64,000 bases of DNA. Source: CAVOKN01 sp963696505. GTDB taxonomy: Bacteria; Pseudomonadota; Gammaproteobacteria; Burkholderiales; Rhodocyclaceae. Under the pieces are notes generated by a model. That model did not search any database, was not told the DNA's origin, and was given only the letters and a program-made list of their open reading frames with translations. The stretch spans positions 62,001 to 126,000 of the forward strand of contig CAVOKN010000021.1 in the NCBI GenBank assembly GCA_963696505.1. The letters run 5' to 3'. Positions 17,122 to 24,717 of this stretch are shown piece by piece. Both the position numbers and the translations under genes were made by a program. The stretch's first letter is position 1. Every line of letters starts with the position of its first letter.

Positions 17122-17616
17122 ATGGGAATGTTCGACCTGATCAGGCTGCTGAGCGACAGCAACGTGGACTACGTTCTGGTCGGCGGGCTCGCGGTGGCCC
17201 TGCACGGCTACGCGCGCAACACCATGGATGTAAACGTCGTGCTGGCGATGGATGCGGAGAATCTGGGCCGTTTCATCGCGAGTGCAAGAGTGGCCGGCTT
17301 GAAGCCGACAGTCCCCGTCGCCATCGAGTCACTGGCTGATCCGGACCTCATCGAGCGGTGGCATTGCGAGAAGGGGATGCTCGCCTTCAGTCTGCGCGGT
17401 CCCGAGGCACAGGCGACGGTGATCGACATTCTCGTCCGGCCGGCGGTGCCTTACGCCGATCTGCGCCGCGACGCCATGCTGATCGAGGTCGGAACCTGCC
17501 GGGTGCCCGTCGCCTCGGTCGATCATCTGATCGCCATGAAGACCGGCACCGGGCGCAGCAGGGATGCCATCGACGTGGAAGAACTGATCAAGCTCAAACC
17601 GGGTGGGCACCAATGA
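17122..17616 (+). CDS. Nucleotidyltransferase-fold protein (DUF6036/AbiEii-like)
   Basis: 164 residues. VDYVLVGGLAVALHGYARNTMDVNVVL has the GG...G..R.T.D pattern of minimal nucleotidyltransferases, then IDILVRPAV supplies a third acidic position. The usual second acid is Asn (DVN), which may lower metal binding. The ATG at 17122 or 17128 could be used. Its stop overlaps the next gene (ATGA). A toxin-antitoxin or abortive-infection role is inference from the fold, the coupling and the accessory surroundings. Confidence 0.75.
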   Translation: MGMFDLIRLLSDSNVDYVLVGGLAVALHGYARNTMDVNVVLAMDAENLGRFIASARVAGLKPTVPVAIESLADPDLIERWHCEKGMLAFSLRGPEAQATVIDILVRPAVPYADLRRDAMLIEVGTCRVPVASVDHLIAMKTGTGRSRDAIDVEELIKLKPGGHQ

Positions 17617-17798
17617 ACGGCGAGCGCAACCTCCGCCTGATTCGCGAGATCGAGGCCAACCGCGAGTTCATGCTCGCCGCCTATCGCCAGAACCCCGCCT
17701 TGCTGAGTCAGGCGGAGCAGCGGATCAGGGATCTGTTCGCGCCGACTGCCGCCGACCCGGACAAGGGCGAACGCCGCGCGTTGCCCGCGCCGGAGTGA
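17613..17798 (+). CDS. Small partner of the nucleotidyltransferase
   Basis: 61 residues, highly charged and mainly helical (NGERNLRLIREIEANREFML...), starting inside the stop of the nucleotidyltransferase gene. No family recognised. The small size and coupling suit an antitoxin-like or regulatory partner. Confidence 0.6.
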   Translation: MNGERNLRLIREIEANREFMLAAYRQNPALLSQAEQRIRDLFAPTAADPDKGERRALPAPE

Positions 17799-17806
17799 AC
17801 CTGGGC

Positions 17807-17832
17807 AAAAGAGCGTAGCGCGCTACGCTTTT
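17807..17832. terminator. Bidirectional terminator-like palindrome
   Basis: AGCGTAGCG|CGCTACGCT flanked by AAAA and TTTT, nine bases after the small partner gene. The symmetric A/T flanks allow function in both directions, which would also insulate the glnE remnant. Confidence 0.75.
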
Positions 17833-17849
17833 CCACCCTACGGTCCTCG

Positions 17850-18010
17850 CGAAAGTCAGCCCCTGGCGACCGCCTCTTCCGCCGCCGCAAACACCGGCTC
17901 CCACGGCCGCGTGACCTCGCCGATCATCCCCGCGGCACTCGCCCGCTCGACGCGGGCATGGGGCGCCTGCTTGAGGCGCAGGCCGTGCTGCAGGTGGCGG
18001 TATTCACTCG
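17850..18010 (-). pseudogene. glnE C-terminal remnant
   Basis: The minus strand reads EYRHLQHGLRLKQAPHARVE then RASAAGMIGEVTRPWEPVF and a stop. Resident GlnE ends EYRHLQHGLRLNQAPKARVE then RDTVEGMIGDVTRLWELVF. The match is clear but diverged, and it extends through the stop into a CTGACTTT/CTGACTCT word. No upstream glnE sequence remains, so it is an orphan tail. Confidence 0.9.
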
Positions 18011-18120
18011 GCCCCTTTTATCACTGCTAGGATGCTCACGTCCTTGGCGGGCGGGGGCAGCAGATCGAGCGCTTCAGCGCCCCGGGGACGCAATCCATAG
18101 CCGGCCCACGAACTCGGACG

Positions 18121-19794
18121 ATGCTCCCGACCAACGCCCAGCAAGAACGCAAAGCTCCCCGGCCCGGCGGATTCCGGCTGCTGCGCTACTTCACCGTCAC
18201 GACGCTGTTTGCCTTCTTCGCGGTCGGGCTCGCGCTTTTCTACCTGCAGGGCAAGGGGGAAGCCTTCTTCGCGCAGGCGCAGCGGGAACAGGGCGCCTTT
18301 CTGGCGCGGGCGCAGGGAGAACTCGCCCGCCAGCACGCCGACGCCGCCCGCCGCAGCCTGATGGCAGTGCATGAGGCCGGCCATCTGAATCTGGCGCTGC
18401 TGACGGCGAACCAGCTTTGGGAATCGGATTTCGGCCCCTTCGTGAAGGCTGCCCAGCGCGTGCCAGTGGACCACTGCCAGGCGCTGCCCACGGGCGAAGC
18501 CGACACGGCGCAACAGGCCGCACGCCGCGCCTGCTTCGCGCAGCTCGGCGCCGCGCTGCGCGCGCTGCCCGGCTTCAAGGCCATGGACACCAAGGCCTAC
18601 GCCGCCATGCGCGCCAGCACCGTGTTCAAGATCAAGGTGTTCGACCTGCGCGGCATCACCGTCTATTCCTCGGAACACGCGCAGGTCGGCGAGGACGCCG
18701 CCGAGAACCTCGGCGTGCGCCACGCGCTCGCCGGACAGCCGGCCAGCGAGCTGACTCACCGCGACCGCTTCAGCGCCTTCGAGCGCGTGGTCGAAAACCG
18801 CGACGTGATCTCCACCTACGTCCCGATGCGCGCCGCGGGCGACGCCATGATCGTCGGCGTGTTCGAGGTGTATTCCGACGCCACGCCCTTCCTCAACCAG
18901 ATCAAGGACGCCTCCCACCGATTCGCCGCGATCGCGGCGGCCAACGAAGCCGAAACCGCGCGCATCTCCCAGGCCAAGCTTGAAGAGGTGAGCGCCAACT
19001 CGGACGGCTTCCTGGCGATCGTGGGCGGCCTGCTGGCGCTGCTTTACGTGTCAACCCTGCTCATCGTCCGCCGCGGCCAGCGCATCATCGACCGCCAGGC
19101 GGCGGCCCAGGAGCAGGCGGCAAGCCGGGAACAACAGTGGCACCGGGAGAAGATGGCGGCGCTCTCGGCGATGGCGGACAACGTGTCCCACGAAGTCGGC
19201 AACCCGCTGGCCGTCATCTCCGGCCTGGCCGAAGACCTGGCAGCCCGCGAACCGAAGAGCGAAATCGTCGCCGGCCACTCCAAGCTGATCCTGGAGCAGA
19301 CCGCGCGCATAGCGATGATGACGCGGCAGATCGCCGACTTCGCCGCCACCCCCGGCGCCGCCGCCGAGACCATCGACGTCAATGCGCGGGTCAAGGCGGT
19401 GTGCGACTTCATGGGCTTCGAGCGCCCGTTCCGGCAGACGCCGATCGAATTCGTCGCGGCGCCGAACCTGCCGCCCCGCAGCATCGTCCCCGACCATCTG
19501 AACGAAGTGATGATGAACCTGCTGCACGCCTGGGCGGCCAGCGACGCATGGCCACCACACACGCGCGCGATACGCGTCGAGACCGCCAGGCGCGGCGACG
19601 ACGTGCACATCCGCATCGGCTGCGACTGCCCGCCGGAGCAGGCGCGAAGCGTAATCGAGCAGATCGCCGCCGACTCCCGCTACGACCTCGCCCACCGCCG
19701 CCTGATGGCGATGGGCGGACAGCTTTCCGCGGCCGCCGCCGCGTTGGAAATCACCCTGCCGCCGGAGCGCTCCGACCCGCTTCCTGCGGGCTGA
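18121..19794 (+). CDS. Membrane sensor histidine kinase-like protein with degenerate ATPase domain
   Basis: 557 residues. A first membrane helix (YFTVTTLFAFFAVGLALFYL), a periplasmic sensor region to about residue 300 with a Cache/PAS-like part (IKVFDLRGITVYSSEHAQVG), a second helix (FLAIVGGLLALLYVSTLLIV), a coiled linker, then a HisKA H-box MADNVSHEVGNPLAVISGL. The expected ATP-binding N, G1 and G2 boxes are not recognisable: the N-box position reads LNEVMMNLLHAWAAS and no DxGxG follows. It may be a phosphotransfer-deficient or non-canonical kinase. No response regulator is adjacent. Confidence 0.82.
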   Translation: MLPTNAQQERKAPRPGGFRLLRYFTVTTLFAFFAVGLALFYLQGKGEAFFAQAQREQGAFLARAQGELARQHADAARRSLMAVHEAGHLNLALLTANQLWESDFGPFVKAAQRVPVDHCQALPTGEADTAQQAARRACFAQLGAALRALPGFKAMDTKAYAAMRASTVFKIKVFDLRGITVYSSEHAQVGEDAAENLGVRHALAGQPASELTHRDRFSAFERVVENRDVISTYVPMRAAGDAMIVGVFEVYSDATPFLNQIKDASHRFAAIAAANEAETARISQAKLEEVSANSDGFLAIVGGLLALLYVSTLLIVRRGQRIIDRQAAAQEQAASREQQWHREKMAALSAMADNVSHEVGNPLAVISGLAEDLAAREPKSEIVAGHSKLILEQTARIAMMTRQIADFAATPGAAAETIDVNARVKAVCDFMGFERPFRQTPIEFVAAPNLPPRSIVPDHLNEVMMNLLHAWAASDAWPPHTRAIRVETARRGDDVHIRIGCDCPPEQARSVIEQIAADSRYDLAHRRLMAMGGQLSAAAAALEITLPPERSDPLPAG

Positions 19795-19904
19795 CTTTCG
19801 CATCGAAGCCACTGCCCGCCCCCGGGCGCGCGGTCACCGCGGCCCGATAAGGGCCTTCAGGCGCCGGGAGCGTCCTCTGCAAGCGCGATGCCGTTCTCCG
19901 CGCA

Positions 19905-20144
19905 TCACTCGCGCAGCGCGAGATCGCGGCCGAGGTTCAGCTCGTTCCTCGAAGGCACCGCAACGTAGCGGTCGGAGGTTTACAGGTCGGCGGGGACATC
20001 CTCGTACAGCCCGAATTCCGCCGAAACGAAATGGATCCCTCCGGTCTCCCGGTCGACGAAAGCGCTGCTGTCGAACGATGCGCCTGCGCTCGCGAATTCG
20101 AGGGCGTCGAGGAGGTCGGCATAGAGCAGTTTCGGCGAGGACAT
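19905..20144 (-). pseudogene. UPF0158-family gene killed by an internal TAA
   Basis: The frame reads SSPKLLYADLLDALEFASAG...DRETGGIHFVSAEFG...DVPADL, then TAA at 19980-19982, then continues TSDRYVAVPSRNELNLGRDLALRE to a second stop. The continuation past the TAA matches the same family, so TAA most likely replaced a Glu codon (GAA). The family normally runs further, so the C-terminus is also lost. No selection for function is visible. Confidence 0.82.
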
Positions 20145-20167
20145 CGGCAGGGTCTCAATGGCCGGGT

Positions 20168-20380
20168 TCAGCGGCGACCTCTGGCACGTCCGCTGGAACG
20201 ACTCGTCATGCGCGTCTTTGGCACCAAGGCGAGCAAGCCCAGCAAGGCGGCATTGACATCTTTGGCAGTGGGAAACGCCTTGGCCACCCGATAATCCCGC
20301 AACACGAGGTTGGTGCCCTTGCTGAAGCGGGCGTAATACTTGCCCCGCACACCTTTGCCCAATTCTTCCCGTTTGCTGAA
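20168..20380 (-). pseudogene. Remnant of a small antitoxin-like or CopG-like protein
   Basis: The minus strand encodes FSKREELGKGVRGKYYARF followed by SKGTNLVLRDYRVAKAFPTA, resembling short chromosomal proteins of the KGVRGKY...LD-VAK-FP type often paired with toxins. No start codon or ribosome site is present in front of it and the C-terminus turns Arg-rich. Family assignment is from memory and tentative. Confidence 0.5.
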
Positions 20381-20542
20381 GGCGCAAGAAAAACTCGACC
20401 ACGGCCCCTTTGGTCGCTACGTCGGGGGATGGGGCAGCGGCGAAAGTGAGTCGCCGGGAGGCGGTGCGAATCCGGCGAACACCGGTGACGCTTGTCTATT
20501 GGGCTATCATGTGACTATGGACACATGACCAGGAGCATGGCG

Positions 20543-20776
20543 ATGGGCGTACACGTATCGAAATCGCAATTCAAGGCCAAGGCGCTGGAGCTTTTCCGTC
20601 AGGTCGAAGCCACGGGGGAGCCGGTGGTGGTGACGGATCGCGGCGAGCCCCGACTGGAGGTCCGTCCCTACAGGGGGCAATCGCGCAATCCCCTGGAAGT
20701 GCTGCGGGGCTCGGTTCTGCGATACGACAGTCCGACTGCGCCGGTAGCGGAAGAGGACTGGGAGGCGCTTCAGTGA
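20543..20776 (+). CDS. Phd/YefM-type antitoxin
   Basis: 77 residues. GVHVSKSQFKAKALELFRQVEATGEPVVVTDRGEPRLEVRPY is the N-terminal DNA-binding part of Phd/YefM antitoxins; the C-terminus (LRYDSPTAPVAEEDWEALQ) is acidic, as in toxin-neutralising tails. The start at 20543 has AGGAG seven bases upstream; 20525 and 20537 are less well placed. The stop overlaps the toxin start, giving one transcript that is probably autoregulated. Confidence 0.9.
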   Translation: MGVHVSKSQFKAKALELFRQVEATGEPVVVTDRGEPRLEVRPYRGQSRNPLEVLRGSVLRYDSPTAPVAEEDWEALQ

Positions 20777-21171
20777 TCGTCCTGGATACCCACACCTTGG
20801 TTTGGTGGGCGTCGGGGGACAACGGACAGCTTTCCGTCGCGGCGGCGCAAGCCATCGACGCGGAAATGCCTGGCGGCCAAATCATGGTGTCGTCCATTTC
20901 CGCCTGGGAACTCGCGATGCTGGTGGCTAGGGGGCGGGTGGCGTTGTCCATGGACGTCGGGCAATGGCTGTCGGTAGTGAGCCAGGTCGAGGTGGTGAAC
21001 TTCGTGCCGGTGGACAACGACATTGCCGTGAAAAGCATCGAACTGCCGGGAGAGTTCCACAAGGATCCGGCGGATCGCATCATCGTAGCGACGGCACGCA
21101 AGCTCGGCGCCCCCGTCGTGACAGCGGACGAAAAGATCCGTGCCTATCCCCACGTGCGCACGATCTGGTGA
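20773..21171 (+). CDS. PIN-domain toxin (VapC-like ribonuclease)
   Basis: 132 residues from a GTG overlapping the antitoxin stop. PIN acidic residues are visible: Asp5 in VLDTHTLVWW, Glu in SSISAWELAML, and Asp in KDPADRIIVATA, plus VTADEKI near the end. The LDTHTLVWW start is typical of PIN toxins paired with Phd antitoxins. Predicted Mg-dependent RNase. Confidence 0.92.
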   Translation: MIVLDTHTLVWWASGDNGQLSVAAAQAIDAEMPGGQIMVSSISAWELAMLVARGRVALSMDVGQWLSVVSQVEVVNFVPVDNDIAVKSIELPGEFHKDPADRIIVATARKLGAPVVTADEKIRAYPHVRTIW

Positions 21172-21193
21172 AGCGGGTTTCCGCCGTATGCCT

Positions 21194-21475
21194 CTATCCC
21201 AGCCCTCCCGCGTGCGGGGGAGGAAGAGTGGCATCGTCAAAGGGGCCGCGTTCGGATTTCTCGGACTGCTTCCTGTGCTGGGCGATGCCGACCGATACGA
21301 ACAGGTCCCCATCGACGGAAATGCCGACGCTGCGGTTGCGCAGCAGGACGTAGTCGTCGCCTTGGTCGTAAAGCTCGACGGTCGCGGAGTCTGCCGACAG
21401 CCAGCAGGTCAGTCTCGGCAGCACGGCGAGCTTGGAGCCGGGGGGCTCCTGAACTTTGATGGGGCAAAAATGCAA
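21194..21475 (-). CDS. Hypothetical ORF, uncertain
   Basis: Part of this frame (SATVELYDQGDDYVLLRNRS...DGDLFVSVGIAQ) has the alternating pattern of a real beta-rich protein, but the ends are Pro-rich and run into a REP-like palindrome, and there is no good ribosome site. Probably a fragment of a gene whose remainder is not here. Confidence 0.3.
   Translation of the reverse strand: MHFCPIKVQEPPGSKLAVLPRLTCWLSADSATVELYDQGDDYVLLRNRSVGISVDGDLFVSVGIAQHRKQSEKSERGPFDDATLPPPHAGGLG
21201..21222. repeat. REP-like palindrome
   Basis: CCCTCCCGC-GT-GCGGGGGAGG, near-perfect stem, same type as at 2482 and 42944. Confidence 0.5.
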
Positions 21476-21525
21476 TCTTTGCCCCTTTCATGCACTCACC
21501 TTTAGCTCACCTTTAGCTATCGAGG

Positions 21526-21666
21526 TCAGGTCTGTCGCGCAACTGGCTGGACAGGCGCCGGAGCCGTCGGGACAGACAGCAGGTAAGCGAACTTGGCCTT
21601 GATGAGCTTCTTCCGTTCCGTAACGAAATCTTCAAAGCGGTCGAGTCCTTTCTGAGCAATCTTCAT
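21526..21666 (-). CDS. Small hypothetical protein
   Basis: 46 residues beginning KIAQKGLDRFEDFVTERKKL, basic and helical. It lies between the VapC gene and glnE. No ribosome site stands out and no family is recognised; weak call. Confidence 0.3.
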   Translation of the reverse strand: MKIAQKGLDRFEDFVTERKKLIKAKFAYLLSVPTAPAPVQPVARQT

Positions 21667-21814
21667 CGGCTTGAGAACGCGCCTATTCGCAGCACTCCCG
21701 GTTCTCCTTGCCGGCCAGTCGTCCATCGCAAAGCGCCATGCTACTGCGATCGGCGTCGTCGTGACATGGCTACCGCCGGCGGATTCTCGATCCGTGCAGG
21801 AATCCCGGCAAGAG

Positions 21815-24532
21815 TCAGTCCCCGGAAGCCGCCGGCTGCATCCCTGAGAACACCAGTTCCCACAGCCTCGTGACGTCGCCGATCATGCCTTCCACGGTGT
21901 CCCGCTCGACGCGGGCTTTGGGCGCCTGGTTGAGCCGCAGGCCGTGCTGCAGGTGGCGGTATTCGCGGTAGGCGTCGCCGACGCGGGCGGCGATGTCGGC
22001 CGGGATCAGGCCGATTCCCCCGGCGATGCGCAGCAGCGCGATGTTGCCCAGGTTGCCCAGCAGTTGCGGGTGGTCGTGGGCGTAGCCGAGTACCAGGTAT
22101 TGCACGATGAATTCCACGTCGATCAGGCCGCCGGCATCGTGCTTGAGGTCGAACAGTTCACTTTTGTTGCCGTGGGCCTCGCGCATGCGCTGGCGCATCG
22201 CCAGCACCTCGCGGGCGAGCTCGGCGCGGTCGCGCGGCTTGGACAGCACCTCGGCGCGGATTGCCTCGAACTCGCGCCCGACGTCGCGGTCGCCGGCGGA
22301 GAAGCGCGCGCGGGTGAGCGCCTGGTGTTCCCACACCCAGGCCGATTCCAACTGGTACTTGCGGAAGGCTGCGATCGAACTCACCAGCAGGCCCGCTTCG
22401 CCGCTGGGGCGCAGCCGCAGGTCGGTCTCGAACAGGATGCCGGCGGCGGTGCGGCTGGAGATCCAGGTGTTTACCCGCTGCACCAGGCGCGCGTAGATCT
22501 CCAGCGCGTCGGGCGCATCGTCCTCGTAGAGGAAGACGATGTCGAGGTCGGAGGCGTAGCCCAGTTCCTTGCCGCCAAGCTTGCCGTAGCTCACGACGGC
22601 GAAGCGCGGCGTCTCGCGGTGGCGCTTGGCGAGCTTGCGCCAGGTGAGCGTGACCGTGAGTTCGAGAATGATGTCGGCAAGGGCGGAGAGCTGGTCGGCG
22701 AGCCGTTCGACGGTCCACAGCCCGGCCAGATCCTGCGTCAGCAGACGGAACACCTGGGCGTGATGGGCCTCGCGCATGGCATTCATCTGCTGTTCCATGT
22801 CGGGTTCTATTTCGTCCAGGCTGGCGGCGAGCTGTTGGCGGAATTCCGCCCAGTCGGGCGCGGCCTCCAGCAGCCGGGCGTCGAGCAATTCGTCCAGCAG
22901 CAGCGGATGACGGGTGAGAAACTCCGCACCCCAAGACGAGGCGCCCATCAGTTGCGCCACCTTGGCCAGCGCCTGGGGGTATTGCTGCAGCAGCGCGAGG
23001 TAGGCGCCGCGCCGGCTCACCGCCTCCAGCAGGCCGAGGATGCGGGCCAGCGTGGCGTCCGGGTCCGGCGTGGTCCCGGCCGCCTCCACCACCTGGGGCA
23101 CCAGGGCGTCGAAGCGCGAGCGGATCTGCGGCTGCATCTGCTGGTAGCGCTGGCCGGCGCGCAGGGCGGCGAGGCGCTGCGCGGCCGCCGCCGGGTCGCG
23201 GTAGCCGAGCCGGGCGAGTTCGCCGCGGGTGCTGTCGCCGTCGTGGGCGCCGTTCCACATCGGCGTCAGACTGTGGCCGTTGCGCGTCGGATCGGCGAAC
23301 ACCGCCTCGAAGTGGCGGCTCACCGTGGCGCGGTGGTCGTCCAGCTCTTCCAGCATGGCGTCATAGCTGGCGAAGCCCATGGCGGCGCCAACCAGGGCTT
23401 GGTCCCCGGGCTGCTCCGGCAGGCTGTGGGTCTGGGCGTCGTCGAGGTATTGCAGCCGATGCTCCAGCCGGCGCAGGAAGTCGTAGGCGGCGGCCAGCTC
23501 CCGGGCCGTGCCGGGTTCGAGGATGCCGCGCTCGGCGAGCAGCGCCAGCACCTTGAGGGTGGGCTTGGTGCGCAGCGCGGCGTCGCGTCCGCCGCGGATC
23601 AACTGGAACACCTGGGCGATGAACTCGATTTCGCGAATCCCGCCGGGTCCGAGCTTGATGTGGTTGGCCATGTCGCGGCGGCGCACTTCGGCGCGAATCT
23701 GGGCGTGCAGCTCGCGCATCGCGTTGAGCGCACCGAAGTCCAGGTACTTGCGGAACACGAAGGGGCGAGAGATCGCCCCCAGCTCCGCCGGCCGGTCGCC
23801 GGTGAGCGGCCGCGCCTTGATCCACGCATAGCGCTCCCACTCCCGGCCCTGGGTCACGAAGTAGTGCTCCAGCATGGCGAAGCTGCCGACCAGCGGGCCG
23901 GAGTCGCCGTTGGGCCGCAGCCGCATGTCGACGCGGAACACCTGGCCGTCGCCGGTGATGTCCGCCAGCGCGTCGATCAGCCGCCGGCCCAGTCGCGTGA
24001 AGTAGTCGAAGTTCTCGATGCGGCTCGGCCCGCCGGTCTCGCCGTCTTCCGGATAGACGAAGATCAGGTCGATGTCGGACGACACGTTGAGCTCGCGCCC
24101 GCCGAGTTTGCCCATGCCGATGACGATCAGCGGCTGGACCTCGCCGGACTTGTTCTGCGGCCGGCCGAAGCGCGGCTCGAAGGCGGAAGTCAGCGTCCGC
24201 AGGGCGGCGTCCACCGCCAGATCGGCCAGGGCCGACAGCGTCTCGGTCACCTCGGCCAGGTTTGCCAGCCCCGTCAGGTCGCGCACCGCCACCTGGGCGA
24301 AGACCCGGGCGCGAAGCTGGCGCAGGCGGCCCTTGAGGGAATCCTCGGTGAGCGCTTCGCGGGCGAGCCACTGCTCCATCTCGTCCCGGGTCCACGGGGT
24401 GTGCAGATGGGCGGCGGTTTCCTCCGCCAGTTGCGGCCGCGCCTGGAACAGCCGGCGCAGGTAGCGTGACAGGCCGGCAGCGCGCTCCAGGGCGGCGGCG
24501 GGCGGCAGAGAACCAAGGGTGCTCGAGGACAT
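21815..24532 (-). CDS. glnE: Glutamine synthetase adenylyltransferase/deadenylase
   Basis: 905 residues, close to the usual 900-950. Two nucleotidyltransferase halves: the N-terminal deadenylylase with GMGKLGGRELNVSSDIDLIFVYPEDGE, and the C-terminal adenylyltransferase with SYGKLGGKELGYASDLDIVFLYED. The GIREIEFIAQVFQLIRGG and GLIDVEFIVQYLVLGY segments are the paired helical-domain motifs. It controls glutamine synthetase in response to PII. The start ATG at 24532 is 185 bases from the divergent yhdP start. Confidence 0.97.
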   Translation of the reverse strand: MSSSTLGSLPPAAALERAAGLSRYLRRLFQARPQLAEETAAHLHTPWTRDEMEQWLAREALTEDSLKGRLRQLRARVFAQVAVRDLTGLANLAEVTETLSALADLAVDAALRTLTSAFEPRFGRPQNKSGEVQPLIVIGMGKLGGRELNVSSDIDLIFVYPEDGETGGPSRIENFDYFTRLGRRLIDALADITGDGQVFRVDMRLRPNGDSGPLVGSFAMLEHYFVTQGREWERYAWIKARPLTGDRPAELGAISRPFVFRKYLDFGALNAMRELHAQIRAEVRRRDMANHIKLGPGGIREIEFIAQVFQLIRGGRDAALRTKPTLKVLALLAERGILEPGTARELAAAYDFLRRLEHRLQYLDDAQTHSLPEQPGDQALVGAAMGFASYDAMLEELDDHRATVSRHFEAVFADPTRNGHSLTPMWNGAHDGDSTRGELARLGYRDPAAAAQRLAALRAGQRYQQMQPQIRSRFDALVPQVVEAAGTTPDPDATLARILGLLEAVSRRGAYLALLQQYPQALAKVAQLMGASSWGAEFLTRHPLLLDELLDARLLEAAPDWAEFRQQLAASLDEIEPDMEQQMNAMREAHHAQVFRLLTQDLAGLWTVERLADQLSALADIILELTVTLTWRKLAKRHRETPRFAVVSYGKLGGKELGYASDLDIVFLYEDDAPDALEIYARLVQRVNTWISSRTAAGILFETDLRLRPSGEAGLLVSSIAAFRKYQLESAWVWEHQALTRARFSAGDRDVGREFEAIRAEVLSKPRDRAELAREVLAMRQRMREAHGNKSELFDLKHDAGGLIDVEFIVQYLVLGYAHDHPQLLGNLGNIALLRIAGGIGLIPADIAARVGDAYREYRHLQHGLRLNQAPKARVERDTVEGMIGDVTRLWELVFSGMQPAASGD

Positions 24533-24717
24533 GGCGGGGCCGGTGGAGAGGGTAGAATCCGGGCTGCGCCGGAAACCCCGATTCTAGCCGCCGCGCGCCG
24601 GTCGAGGACCGAGCCGCCGCCGCATCGGGCAGCGCCCCATTCCAGGGTCCGAACACGATTTCTCCCGCACCCCAGTCCATCCCTTCTCCGGCACGCTTTG
24701 CCGCCCGGGCGCTCGCC

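Noticed and set aside
21944..24469. 841-codon plus-strand frame opposite glnE
   Set aside because: Pure antisense shadow of a well-identified gene; no motifs or ribosome site.
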